DNA from: JAUWCL01 sp964599375
GTDB taxonomy: Bacteria > Krumholzibacteriota > Krumholzibacteriia > Krumholzibacteriales > Krumholzibacteriaceae
Length of the DNA stretch: 64,000 bases
Reading direction: 5' to 3'
Assembly: GCA_964599375.1 (NCBI GenBank)
Contig: CAZREW010000002.1
Location: forward strand, 1-64,000
Shown here: one piece after another, positions 41,773-49,872 of the stretch
Position numbering within the stretch: position 1 is the first letter of the stretch
Layout of the letters: each line of letters starts with the position of its first letter
Notes under the pieces: model-generated
Seen by the model: only the letters and a program-made list of their open reading frames with translations
Told to the model about the DNA's origin: nothing
Databases searched by the model: none
Made by a program: the position numbers and the translations under genes

Positions 41773-42486
41773 ATGGACCTGAACGGATCGAAAACAGGAT
41801 CTTTCATACTTCTTATCGCGGCTCTCTCTGTGCCACCCGCCCAAGCGCTACACGCGCAGCCGGGCGGGACTGTGAGGACCCACTGGGGAATAGCCAGGAT
41901 ACAGGGTATCATGACGCTGCCGGTCGGAAACGATCACGCCGAGTTATGGAACGATTGCAGCGACAGCTGGCTCGATTTTCTCGATTTCTCCGCTTCGATC
42001 AACGTCAACACATCTGGGGGCATCCTCGGAAGCTTCGAATACGTGCTGGCCCGCAGGTACGGGATCGAGCTCGGGCTCAACTGGTGGAGGCATATCGTCG
42101 ACCTGAGATTCGAGACGGAAGACTTCACCGTCGAGGGCGTCCCGAACTTCATCATGCCGACCCTCGGGTTCAACTACCACATCCTGACAGACTCGAGGGC
42201 CGACCTCTACGCCGGCGTGCTCGCGTGCCTCGGGGTGACCGCGTCAGGGACGGGGGCGGATATCGATGTCAGCAAGGATGTCGCGTTCGGGCTGAACCTC
42301 GGTTTCGACTATTACTTTTCCGGATCGTGGTTCATCGGCGGCGCGGCAAAGTACATCGACTTCGGGCAGATGGAATTCTCGCTGCTTCCGGCAGGCCTCG
42401 CCGGCATAGTATGCGGCAACGGGCTTTTCGGTATCGGTGACATGAATACCATATCCCTCACGTGCGGTGCGGGGTACCGGTTCTGA
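41773..42486 (+). CDS. Outer-membrane beta-barrel protein
   Basis: A 237-residue exported protein: signal peptide (GSFILLIAALSVPPAQA), alternating hydrophobic strands (GIELGLNWWRH, FIMPTLGFNYHI, AFGLNLGFDYYF, WFIGGAAKYIDF) and a terminal aromatic residue (GAGYRF), as expected for a small barrel of the OmpW/OmpA-like class. AAGGAG precedes the ATG at 41773. The second barrel gene starts 17 bp later. Confidence 0.75.
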   Translation: MDLNGSKTGSFILLIAALSVPPAQALHAQPGGTVRTHWGIARIQGIMTLPVGNDHAELWNDCSDSWLDFLDFSASINVNTSGGILGSFEYVLARRYGIELGLNWWRHIVDLRFETEDFTVEGVPNFIMPTLGFNYHILTDSRADLYAGVLACLGVTASGTGADIDVSKDVAFGLNLGFDYYFSGSWFIGGAAKYIDFGQMEFSLLPAGLAGIVCGNGLFGIGDMNTISLTCGAGYRF

Positions 42487-42503
42487 AAGAAAAGGAGAAC
42501 GCA

Positions 42504-43166
42504 ATGAGGATCGCGCGATTTTTCCTGGCGGCGTCGCTGGCTGTAGTTATATCAGCGGCCCCGGCGCACGCGGGGAAGACAAGTTTCGGGATCAAGGCGG
42601 GGATCAGCACAACTAACGCGTATAACGTCGCCGAGGGCTGGGACGATGCCATCGACTGGAAGACTGGGCTGACCGGCGGGGTCCTGATAAACTACGCTTT
42701 CAACGAATGCTTCAGCCTCCAGCCGGAGCTTCTCTATACCCAGAAGGGGTTCGGAAGCGCGCTCCTCGAGGATATAATCGATCTGACGGTCAGCCTGGAT
42801 TACTTCGAACTCCCCGTACTGGCGAAATACACCTTCTCCCCGGGGAAAAAGTTCAGGCCCGCGCTCTTCGCCGGGCCGAGTTTCGCCTACTGCTCCAGCT
42901 CCACTCTCACTGTCTCGGCATTAATACTCTCTGCCGACATCGACTTCTCGTCACTGACGCATGTTACCGATTTCGGCCTTATCCTGGGAGGCGGATTCGA
43001 TTACTCCCTGGAGAACGGTACCATCGTCTTCGACGCGAGGTTCGAGTGGGGAATGACCAACGTGATCATGAGCGGGGATTTCGAGATAAACGGAGATACC
43101 CATACGATCGACGAGGACGACTTCAAGAACTACGGCCTCTCCATCACGCTGGGATACATCTTCTAG
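42504..43166 (+). CDS. Outer-membrane beta-barrel protein, PorT-like
   Basis: A 220-residue protein with a signal peptide ending in PAHA and a pattern matching the outer-membrane barrel family that includes PorT: FGIKAGIS, GLTGGVLINYAFNECFSLQPELLYTQKGFG, PVLAKYTF, PALFAGPSFAY and a final LGYIF. AAGGAG lies upstream. PorT-type barrels accompany type IX-like secretion in Bacteroidota, but the family is broad. Its 3' end overlaps the stop of exbD by 4 bp in convergent orientation. Confidence 0.78.
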   Translation: MRIARFFLAASLAVVISAAPAHAGKTSFGIKAGISTTNAYNVAEGWDDAIDWKTGLTGGVLINYAFNECFSLQPELLYTQKGFGSALLEDIIDLTVSLDYFELPVLAKYTFSPGKKFRPALFAGPSFAYCSSSTLTVSALILSADIDFSSLTHVTDFGLILGGGFDYSLENGTIVFDARFEWGMTNVIMSGDFEINGDTHTIDEDDFKNYGLSITLGYIF

Positions 43167-43579
43167 CGGGGCTTTTTGTCTTCTTCCTTCTTTATCCCTA
43201 TCACGAGCCTCTCGAGGCCTAGCTTCTTCGCTATGTCCATGACCCTGATGACCGTGCCGTGCTGCACCGTCCTGTCCGCGTTGAGCACGAGCGTCCTGTC
43301 CTCTATGTCCGGGAGCGCAACGCGCATCGTCTCCTCGAGGTCGTCGAGGTCGACCGGCTGGCCGTTGAAAACGACCTCGTTGTCCGAGCTGATATAGATC
43401 ACCAACTTCTCCACCCTCGCCACCTCGGCGCTCTCGGCGGACGGAAGCTCGAGCTTCATGCCCGGCTGATCGAGGAAGGTCGAGGTGACCATGAAGAAGA
43501 TCAGAAGCAGGAACATCACGTCGATAAGCGAGGTGATGTTTATCAGGACCCGGCGTTTCTTCTTCGGGTTAAATTCCAC
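43163..43579 (-). CDS. exbD: ExbD/TolR-family biopolymer transport protein
   Basis: A 138-residue inner-membrane protein with one N-terminal helix (INITSLIDVMFLLLIFFMVTSTF) carrying the conserved Asp that takes part in proton flow. The periplasmic domain ends in DIAKKLGLERLVIGI. Works with the ExbB-like protein, whose gene overlaps it by 11 bp, and with the TonB-like protein just upstream. Confidence 0.92.
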   Translation of the reverse strand: MEFNPKKKRRVLINITSLIDVMFLLLIFFMVTSTFLDQPGMKLELPSAESAEVARVEKLVIYISSDNEVVFNGQPVDLDDLEETMRVALPDIEDRTLVLNADRTVQHGTVIRVMDIAKKLGLERLVIGIKKEEDKKPR

Positions 43580-44213
43580 TGCCGGTCTCCTCTGAGCATT
43601 CGGTCATCCTCCTGATCTTGTGCAGGAGCGAAGCGGTGTACTTCTCAATGTCGAGCACGAGGCCCTCGGCCTTGCTCGTGAAATAGTTATACGCTATCAG
43701 GGCGGGTATGCCGATCGCGAGGCCCGTCACAGTGGTTATCAGCGCCTCGGAGATCCCGCGGGAGAGGACGTTTGCCTGCCCGAGGCCCTGCTGGGAGATT
43801 ACGTTGAAGACCTTTATCATGCCGATGACCGTCCCGAACAGCCCCAGCAGAGGGGCCACTCCGGCGATAGTCTCCAGCCCCACGAGCCCCCTCTCCAGCG
43901 TTCTTACCTCCTGCCGCCCCTGGTCGGTGATGAATTCCTTCAGCTCCTCCCTGTCGAGGTCACGGTTCTGCAGCGCGGGAAGCATCACGTTGGCGAAGGT
44001 CCCCGGGTGGGTTTCGCAGATGCTCTCGGCGACCCTTACATCCGCGGGGCATTTGATCCTCTCTACCGCCGTGACGATCTCGGGGATGATCACCTTCTTG
44101 GGCCTCAGGCTTATCGCTCTTTCGATCACGATCGCCAGCGTGATTATCGAACCGAGCAGCAGGGGTATCATCGTGATGCCGCCCTTCTGCAGTTCAGAGA
44201 TTATATCCATCAT
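43569..44213 (-). CDS. exbB: ExbB/TolQ/MotA-family proton channel protein
   Basis: A 214-residue membrane protein with three helices. The conserved GLETIAGVAPLLGLFGTVIGMIKVF and GISEALITTVTGLAIGIPALIAYNYF segments line the channel. It would energise the TonB-like protein together with ExbD. The start follows the tonB stop by 21 bp. Confidence 0.93.
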   Translation of the reverse strand: MMDIISELQKGGITMIPLLLGSIITLAIVIERAISLRPKKVIIPEIVTAVERIKCPADVRVAESICETHPGTFANVMLPALQNRDLDREELKEFITDQGRQEVRTLERGLVGLETIAGVAPLLGLFGTVIGMIKVFNVISQQGLGQANVLSRGISEALITTVTGLAIGIPALIAYNYFTSKAEGLVLDIEKYTASLLHKIRRMTECSEETGSGI

Positions 44214-44234
44214 AATGCCGTTCTCCTCCCTGGA

Positions 44235-45161
44235 TCAGCGCCTTGTGTAATAGTAAAAGGTCCATCTGAGTTCGAGGTATTCCTCGGGGAAATTAGCAGG
44301 CAACGGGCGGAATGGCGATGATTTTTCGACCGCCGTTACGCTCGTCTCCATCAGCGTCCTGTGCCCGTTGAACTCGATCACGGTCAAATCGCTCACCTTG
44401 CCGTCAGGCCAGACCCTGAATGACAGCGTTGTCTCCCCGCTGATACCCCCCATGTAGGTGAATATCGCGGGCGGGAAGATGTTCGATTTGAGTTTCTGTT
44501 TCATCTGCAGGATATAGGAGGCGTAGTCCCATTCGTAGGTGTTGAGCGAAATGCTTCCCTTCGCGTCGGCTCCTGTCAGCCGCTGCTCAAAATTCAGGTC
44601 GTCCGTGAAACGGCGTTGCGGCGATGGCGGCCCGACCTGAGGCTGAAGCCTCGAGGACTCGCCGTCCTTCGTGTCCCTGTCCTCGCTGCGCTTCGAATCG
44701 AAATACGAGCCCGCCCAGTCGAGTATCGGGTTCCATGGCTCCGATTCGGCGTCTTCCTGCCGCTGGTCCTGCACCTCTTCAGATTGAGCGGTCTGTACGC
44801 CGCCGGCGTCTGGATCGCCGGCGAAGACCCTGTGGGGGACCTCGCCCTCGCTGTAGGCCTCTCCCTTCGCGATGTCGCCCTCGTGCTCGTCCCTTGCCAG
44901 CGCGTTCTTGTCTGAGAGCAGGTGGGCGTTTTCGGGCTCCTGGCGGATGGCGTCGTCCGGCGTCTCGACCAGCTCGAACACCAGTGGAACGTCGGCCGCG
45001 GCCTCCTGCCGGCTCTTGTCGGGGAAAAGGTCGATATGGGACAGGGGACGCCAGACCAATAGCAGGATCAGGTGCGCGAGCACCGATACGAGGAGAGCGA
45101 TTCGCTGTGTACGCGTCCTGAACAGATCGGTAACCTCTTTAGTACGTCTGTACCTTGACAA
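44235..45161 (-). CDS. tonB: TonB-like energy transducer with acidic linker
   Basis: A 308-residue protein with one N-terminal helix (RIALLVSVLAHLILLLVW) containing the conserved Ser-His pattern of TonB. The long periplasmic linker is acidic and Gln-rich rather than Pro-rich. The C-terminal domain (about 215-308) contains GETTLSFRVWPDGKVSDLTVIEF, a TonB_C signature. TTG start at 45161; no better start is seen. Upstream AT-rich sequence contains TATATT and TATAGA but no convincing -35. First gene of the exb operon. Confidence 0.82.
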   Translation of the reverse strand: MSRYRRTKEVTDLFRTRTQRIALLVSVLAHLILLLVWRPLSHIDLFPDKSRQEAAADVPLVFELVETPDDAIRQEPENAHLLSDKNALARDEHEGDIAKGEAYSEGEVPHRVFAGDPDAGGVQTAQSEEVQDQRQEDAESEPWNPILDWAGSYFDSKRSEDRDTKDGESSRLQPQVGPPSPQRRFTDDLNFEQRLTGADAKGSISLNTYEWDYASYILQMKQKLKSNIFPPAIFTYMGGISGETTLSFRVWPDGKVSDLTVIEFNGHRTLMETSVTAVEKSSPFRPLPANFPEEYLELRWTFYYYTRR

Positions 45162-45291
45162 CCCATAATATAATTCTATAGTCGGTCTTTATCACTATTA
45201 AGTTACAGCCGCTGTGAATGTTCCGGATTTCAGGCCCTGGGAGTGCCTTATTTTTCAACCGCTTTTCTTATCGCCCGGAGCTCCGTGCATG

Positions 45292-45320
45292 AAAAAAGGG
45301 AGCCGACCGGGCCGGCTCCC
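45292..45320 (-). terminator. Intrinsic terminator of the subtilisin-like protease gene
   Basis: On the minus strand GGGAGCCG pairs with CGGCTCCC (8 bp, 7-nt loop) and is followed by six T. It begins 31 bp after the protease stop. Confidence 0.88.
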
Positions 45321-45351
45321 CTGAAACAGCATCAGCCGTCTCGTTCGCGTG

Positions 45352-48300
45352 CTACCTCAGAAGGATCATCTTCCTGGTCTCGACGAATTCTCCTGCGACG
45401 ATCCTGTAGAAATATATTCCGCTCGCCGCGTTCAGCCCGGTGCTCGTGCGGCCGTCCCAGACTGCCTCGTGGAATCCGGCGGGCCTGGTCTCATCGACCA
45501 GCGTACGGACGAGGCGTCCCGCTGCGTCGTATATACTCAACTGAACGCTCACAGGCTCCGCGAGATCGTATCTGATCGTCGTGGAGGGGTTGAACGGATT
45601 GGGATAGTTCTGAGAGAGCGCGGTCTGTTCGGGCATCAAAGGCAGCTCGGGCTTTTCGAAGGCCAGCCTTCGCGAACCGCCGGCTGCGGCCGGGCCGCCA
45701 GCTATCCCGCGCCACTCGATCTCGTCGATGTACACATCGTCCGAGTTATTGCTCGCGTCGCAGACGAAGCGGAGCTTCGCGTTCGTCGGGAAGTTGTACG
45801 ACGCGCTGGAGATGGTGACCACCTCGTTGTAGAAGACATTGTTGCTAAAATCGGTGGTCCTGACATAAGTGGCGACTGTACGCCAGGCCGAGCCGTCGTA
45901 GAACTGGACCCAGAAATCCTCATTCCTGTCCATGCTGACAGCGACGAACCAGAACTCGACCTCCAGGGTCGTGTATCCCGATACATCATAGCTGGCAGTA
46001 TGATAGAACGACGAGGAGGTCCCGCTGTTGTCCTGGATGTCGGCCGAGTTGCTGCCCTGGTGGGAGTAAGTGCCGTAAGTATAAAGGACGCAATCGCTTC
46101 CACCATCAGTGTAGCTGCCGAATCCGCCTTCGAAGTCGTCATACGTGATCGTGATCCAGCTGCCTCCCTCGGTCACGCTGATGTAGCCCGTCTTTGTCTC
46201 ACCGTCGCTGCCGCCCGGCCCTGAGACCGTCAGGCTGACCGTGTATGTGCCGGCAGCCGCGTACTCGTGCGACGGGTTCTGAGCTGTCGATGTCCCTCCG
46301 TCTCCGAAGTTCCAGGACCAGGAGGTGATGTTCCCGGTCGACTCGTCTGTGAACTCGACGGTCAGGGGAACTGTCCCGGAGGTCGGGCTTCCGCTGAAGG
46401 CCGCGACAGGAGCCGGGATCGGATCGACGGTGATGTAGTCCGTCTTCGTCTCGGTGTCGTTGCCCTCGGCGTTCGTCACCGTAAGCGAGACGGTGTAGGT
46501 ACCCGCGCTGTTGTACGTATGCGAGGGGTTCTGCGCCGTCGATGTGCCGCCGTCGCCGAACGTCCAGTTCCAGCTCGCCGGTGCGCCGGTCGACTGGTCG
46601 GCGAAGTCGACCGTCAGAGGCACGATGCCGCCCGTCGGGTCGCCGGCGAACTCTGCTACTGGAAGGACGGGGCCTGTCGTGCGGCCGCGGAACTCGACCT
46701 CGTCGATATATACATCGTCGGAATTCCCGCTCGCGTCGCACATGAACCTTATCTTGGCGTCCGATGGGTAATTGTAAGTGCCTTTCGGGATCGCGACGGT
46801 CTCGTGGTAGAAGACGTTATTATCAAAGTTGGTGCTCCTGGCATACGTGGCGACTGTACGCCAGGCCGAACCGTCGTAGAACTGAACCCAGAAATCCTCA
46901 CTCGTGTTGTCCATGCTGACAGCCATGTACCAGAACTCGACCTCCAGCTCGCCGTACCCGGAGACGTTGTAGCCGTTCGTGTGGTAGAACGACGACGCGA
47001 CACCGGAGTTGTCCTGGATATCGCCGGCATTGCTGCCCTGGTGGGCGTAAGTGCCGCCTGTGTACAGAACGCAGTCGCTTCCACCGCTGGTGTAGCTTCC
47101 CCATCCTCCTTCGAAATCGTCGTATGTGATCGTGATCCACGTGCCGCCCGGATCCTCGGTGACCGCGATGTAACCGGTACGCGTCGCCACGTCGGAGCCG
47201 CAGCTGTTAGTCGCCGTCAGGGTCACGGTGTAAGTCCCGGCAGCGGTATACGTGTGGGACGGATTCCGGGCCGTCGAGGTACCGCCGTCGCCGAATGTCC
47301 ACGACCACGAACTGGCGCCGCTCGACTGGTCGGTGAAATTCACGGCCAGCGGAGCGTAGCCCGAGGTCGGAGACCCGATGAAGCCGGCCGTAGGGGCAAC
47401 ACAGGGATTGACCGTGATGTAACCGGTCTTCGTCTCGGTGTCGTTACCGGCCGAGTTTGTGACGGTCAGCGAAACGGTGTAGGTGCCGGCGCTGTTGTAC
47501 GTATGGTTGGGATTCTGCGCCGTTGATGTTCCGCCGTCGCCGAAGGTCCAGCCCCAGCTCGTGGGCGAGCCGCTCGACTGGTCTGTGAAGCTGACGCTGA
47601 GGGGCTCGGTCCCGCTCAGGGGCGCTCCGACAAACGCGGCTACGGGAGCTACCGGGCCTCCGCCGCCGACTGCCGCCTCGGCATCGACCATTCCGTATCC
47701 GCTGTAGCGGTCCCAGCCTGTCCCTGATTCGACGTTTACGATGTCGATCGCGGTGTTTACAAGCTGATTCCGGATCTGGGCCGGGGTCCAGGTCGGGTTG
47801 GCCGACTTGATCAGGCCGCAGACGCCCGCCGCGTATGGAGTGGCGCAGGAAGTGCCGTTGAAGAACGGCTCGTAGTCACCTGAGCGGTATCCGCCGCTGC
47901 CGCCGATATCGGTCGTCGGGAGGATCGTCGGAGCGATGATATCGACCGCGCCGGCGGCGTTCGGAGTGTTGACGCCGTAGTTCGATCCCCACCAGCGCTC
48001 ACCGTCACAGGTGTAGCCGCGCGGATCTGTATTGACGCCCGGATTGCATTCCGAGCTGTTACTGCTCGAGCGCTTCCTGTCCCCGCATGGCGAAGCAGCG
48101 CCGACGCCGATCACGTTGGCGTGGATGGCGGGATAGCTGATCGTGCTGCTGTTCTCATTACCCGTCGCCGCGAGGATGACGCACCCCGCGTTGTAGGCGT
48201 ATGATAGAGCCGCGTCTGTCGCGGGATCGCTGCTTATGGCGGCGCCGAGGCTCATCGAGATGATGTCAGCGCCGTTGTCGGCTGCCCAGTACAGGGCGTT

Positions 48301-49203
48301 CTGGATCGACGAGAAGTACATCGTGCCCTGATTATTGGCCACCTTGCAGGGCATGATCCTGCATCCAGGAGCGGCTCCGCACGAACCGCGCCCGTTGTTG
48401 GCGACAGCCGCCGCCACACCGGCGCAGCAGGTGCCGTGGCCTGGCGCGGCCGAGTTGTCATCAGGATTGGTGTCACCGCTGCCGAAATCGTACCCGGCCA
48501 CGAGATTCAGGTCGGGATGGTCGATATCGACGCCCGAGTCGAGGATCGCGATTATCACGTTAGGATCGCCGTATCCGGAGTTCCACGCCGCGGGCGCGTT
48601 GGCATCGAAGCCGGGCGTTCCGACCGTGTTCGAAAGTGTGTGGTCGTACGTCCCGCCCCAGTCGAGATCGGGAAGCTGGGCTGTGTTGTTGTGCCCCCAG
48701 GAATCGGGGTACAACGGATCGTTCGGCACAGCCGCCGGGAAAGCCCTCCAGTCGGGAGTGGCATACTCGACGTTCGGATCGGCTGCGTACCGCGCGACCA
48801 GAGCAGGGATATCGGCCTCTTTCTCGAGGTCGACCCTGAACCACTGGTCGCTGCCTAAACGCATGGCCTCGGCCCGGTCTTTCATTAGGATATAGGCCCG
48901 GGAGATATTTTTAACTCCCGCGTCCTTTCCGATGACGTCTATCGACATCAGTCCGGTAGCCGCGTCGGGAAGGGGCTGTGTAGCCTGAAGGCCTATGCTG
49001 AGGTTGGACTTGTCGATGCTGGATTTCCTGAACTTGACGAGGATCCGGTCCGGAGCGTAGGGAAGGACTTTCTCGCCCCCGGCAACGAAGCCCTTCTGCA
49101 CCGGAGCGAACTCCCTCGGTGCGGTACCTGCCGCCATGGCACTGAACAATGGCGAGAGGATGAGCATCAGGCAGATAGCAGCAAGGATTGATCTCTGCTT
49201 CAT
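45352..49203 (-). CDS. Secreted subtilisin-like serine protease with duplicated PKD-jelly-roll module and FlgD-like tail
   Basis: A 1283-residue exported protease. ATG at 49203 opens a signal peptide ending near MAAG, with TAGGAG upstream. A propeptide-like region is followed by the S8 domain: Asp222 in LDSGVDIDH, His256 in GHGTCCAG, Asn349 in ATGNENSS and Ser452 in NGTSCATPYAAG. Then come PKD domains 1-2 (about 515-685), a beta-sandwich (688-841), PKD domains 3-4 (842-1012) and a second near-identical beta-sandwich (1016-1166). The C-terminus is the FlgD-like sorting domain (SQNYPNPFNPSTTIRYDL, ASGIYFYRIVA, RKMILLR). Probably cell-surface attached or released after passing the outer membrane; substrates unknown. 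Confidence 0.92.
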   Translation of the reverse strand: MKQRSILAAICLMLILSPLFSAMAAGTAPREFAPVQKGFVAGGEKVLPYAPDRILVKFRKSSIDKSNLSIGLQATQPLPDAATGLMSIDVIGKDAGVKNISRAYILMKDRAEAMRLGSDQWFRVDLEKEADIPALVARYAADPNVEYATPDWRAFPAAVPNDPLYPDSWGHNNTAQLPDLDWGGTYDHTLSNTVGTPGFDANAPAAWNSGYGDPNVIIAILDSGVDIDHPDLNLVAGYDFGSGDTNPDDNSAAPGHGTCCAGVAAAVANNGRGSCGAAPGCRIMPCKVANNQGTMYFSSIQNALYWAADNGADIISMSLGAAISSDPATDAALSYAYNAGCVILAATGNENSSTISYPAIHANVIGVGAASPCGDRKRSSSNSSECNPGVNTDPRGYTCDGERWWGSNYGVNTPNAAGAVDIIAPTILPTTDIGGSGGYRSGDYEPFFNGTSCATPYAAGVCGLIKSANPTWTPAQIRNQLVNTAIDIVNVESGTGWDRYSGYGMVDAEAAVGGGGPVAPVAAFVGAPLSGTEPLSVSFTDQSSGSPTSWGWTFGDGGTSTAQNPNHTYNSAGTYTVSLTVTNSAGNDTETKTGYITVNPCVAPTAGFIGSPTSGYAPLAVNFTDQSSGASSWSWTFGDGGTSTARNPSHTYTAAGTYTVTLTATNSCGSDVATRTGYIAVTEDPGGTWITITYDDFEGGWGSYTSGGSDCVLYTGGTYAHQGSNAGDIQDNSGVASSFYHTNGYNVSGYGELEVEFWYMAVSMDNTSEDFWVQFYDGSAWRTVATYARSTNFDNNVFYHETVAIPKGTYNYPSDAKIRFMCDASGNSDDVYIDEVEFRGRTTGPVLPVAEFAGDPTGGIVPLTVDFADQSTGAPASWNWTFGDGGTSTAQNPSHTYNSAGTYTVSLTVTNAEGNDTETKTDYITVDPIPAPVAAFSGSPTSGTVPLTVEFTDESTGNITSWSWNFGDGGTSTAQNPSHEYAAAGTYTVSLTVSGPGGSDGETKTGYISVTEGGSWITITYDDFEGGFGSYTDGGSDCVLYTYGTYSHQGSNSADIQDNSGTSSSFYHTASYDVSGYTTLEVEFWFVAVSMDRNEDFWVQFYDGSAWRTVATYVRTTDFSNNVFYNEVVTISSASYNFPTNAKLRFVCDASNNSDDVYIDEIEWRGIAGGPAAAGGSRRLAFEKPELPLMPEQTALSQNYPNPFNPSTTIRYDLAEPVSVQLSIYDAAGRLVRTLVDETRPAGFHEAVWDGRTSTGLNAASGIYFYRIVAGEFVETRKMILLR

Positions 49204-49872
49204 GGTCTCTCCTAACCGTCTGCGTCGCGGGCCCGGAAAAGCGATCTCGTAACACCCATGCCTCCGGGCTTTTGACTGGTGGGGAACAGGACCTTCAGTG
49301 GAGGTCCTTCGCAACTGAAAACGGCCGAGCTGCTACCTCCTTTCTCCTGCGGACTGTGAACGCACCGATCTCCCCCGCTCCTCCCGGAACGCTTTTACGC
49401 AATACTGCCCACCACACGGAGCAGGGAAGCTCATGAATGAATGACAAGCTGAAGGAATGTGACGATCCAAAGATGCGACCCCTCGTTCTCAAAGCAAAGC
49501 CGAGGACCGGTGCAAATACTCAACGAAAACGAAGCTCTTCCGTCTTTCCCCTCTGAGTATCAGTAATAAAATGCTTTTCCCCGCGGAAGGGAGCGGATGT
49601 GTGATCCTGTGCGAGCGGATCGAGGTTCGACAGGAGCACCCGGTCCCGTCATCAGCATCAATATATTGTATCTGTTCCCCGCAGACTCAATCAAGCATAT
49701 TTTGTTTTATGGCAGTAATTTATAAGAATTTTTCGTCAACGATGCTTTACATATATCATTACTGTTTCTGTCAGTTTGTGCCCGTTGAAAGGAGCTGATT
49801 TCAACAAGACCCGCCGGGGATATGGCGCCCGGCGGGTCATAATACGGCCTGCATTAAAACATATCCGGCCGG
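49204..49872. other. 669-bp intergenic region with structured protease leader
   Basis: No convincing gene. The protease leader on the minus strand can form two hairpins: GCCCGG/CCGGGC (49231-49236, 49264-49269) and a perfect AGGACCT-N7-AGGTCCT (49288-49308). An AT-rich stretch (about 49660-49790) holds CAGTAAT twice and ATTACTG once. A further perfect inverted repeat GTTGAAA-N9-TTTCAAC lies at 49784-49806, beside the prolyl oligopeptidase terminator. An open frame of 75 codons at 49571-49798 has no ribosome binding site or family resemblance. Confidence 0.5.
49809..49839 (-). terminator. Probable terminator of the prolyl oligopeptidase gene
   Basis: A perfect 11-bp inverted repeat, GACCCGCCGGG-N9-CCCGGCGGGTC, 33 bp past the gene stop on the minus strand. 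The T tract after it is weak (TTGTTGAAA), so it may stabilise the 3' end rather than fully terminate. Confidence 0.65.

Noticed and set aside
49455..49540. GCAAAGCC and GACCGGTGC on the plus strand, faintly like a cyclic-di-GMP-I riboswitch core
   Set aside because: The conserved tetraloop/receptor order is not present and no plus-strand gene follows.
49571..49798. 75-codon plus-strand open frame
   Set aside because: No ribosome binding site, odd Cys-rich composition, and AT-rich intergenic sequence; probably chance.
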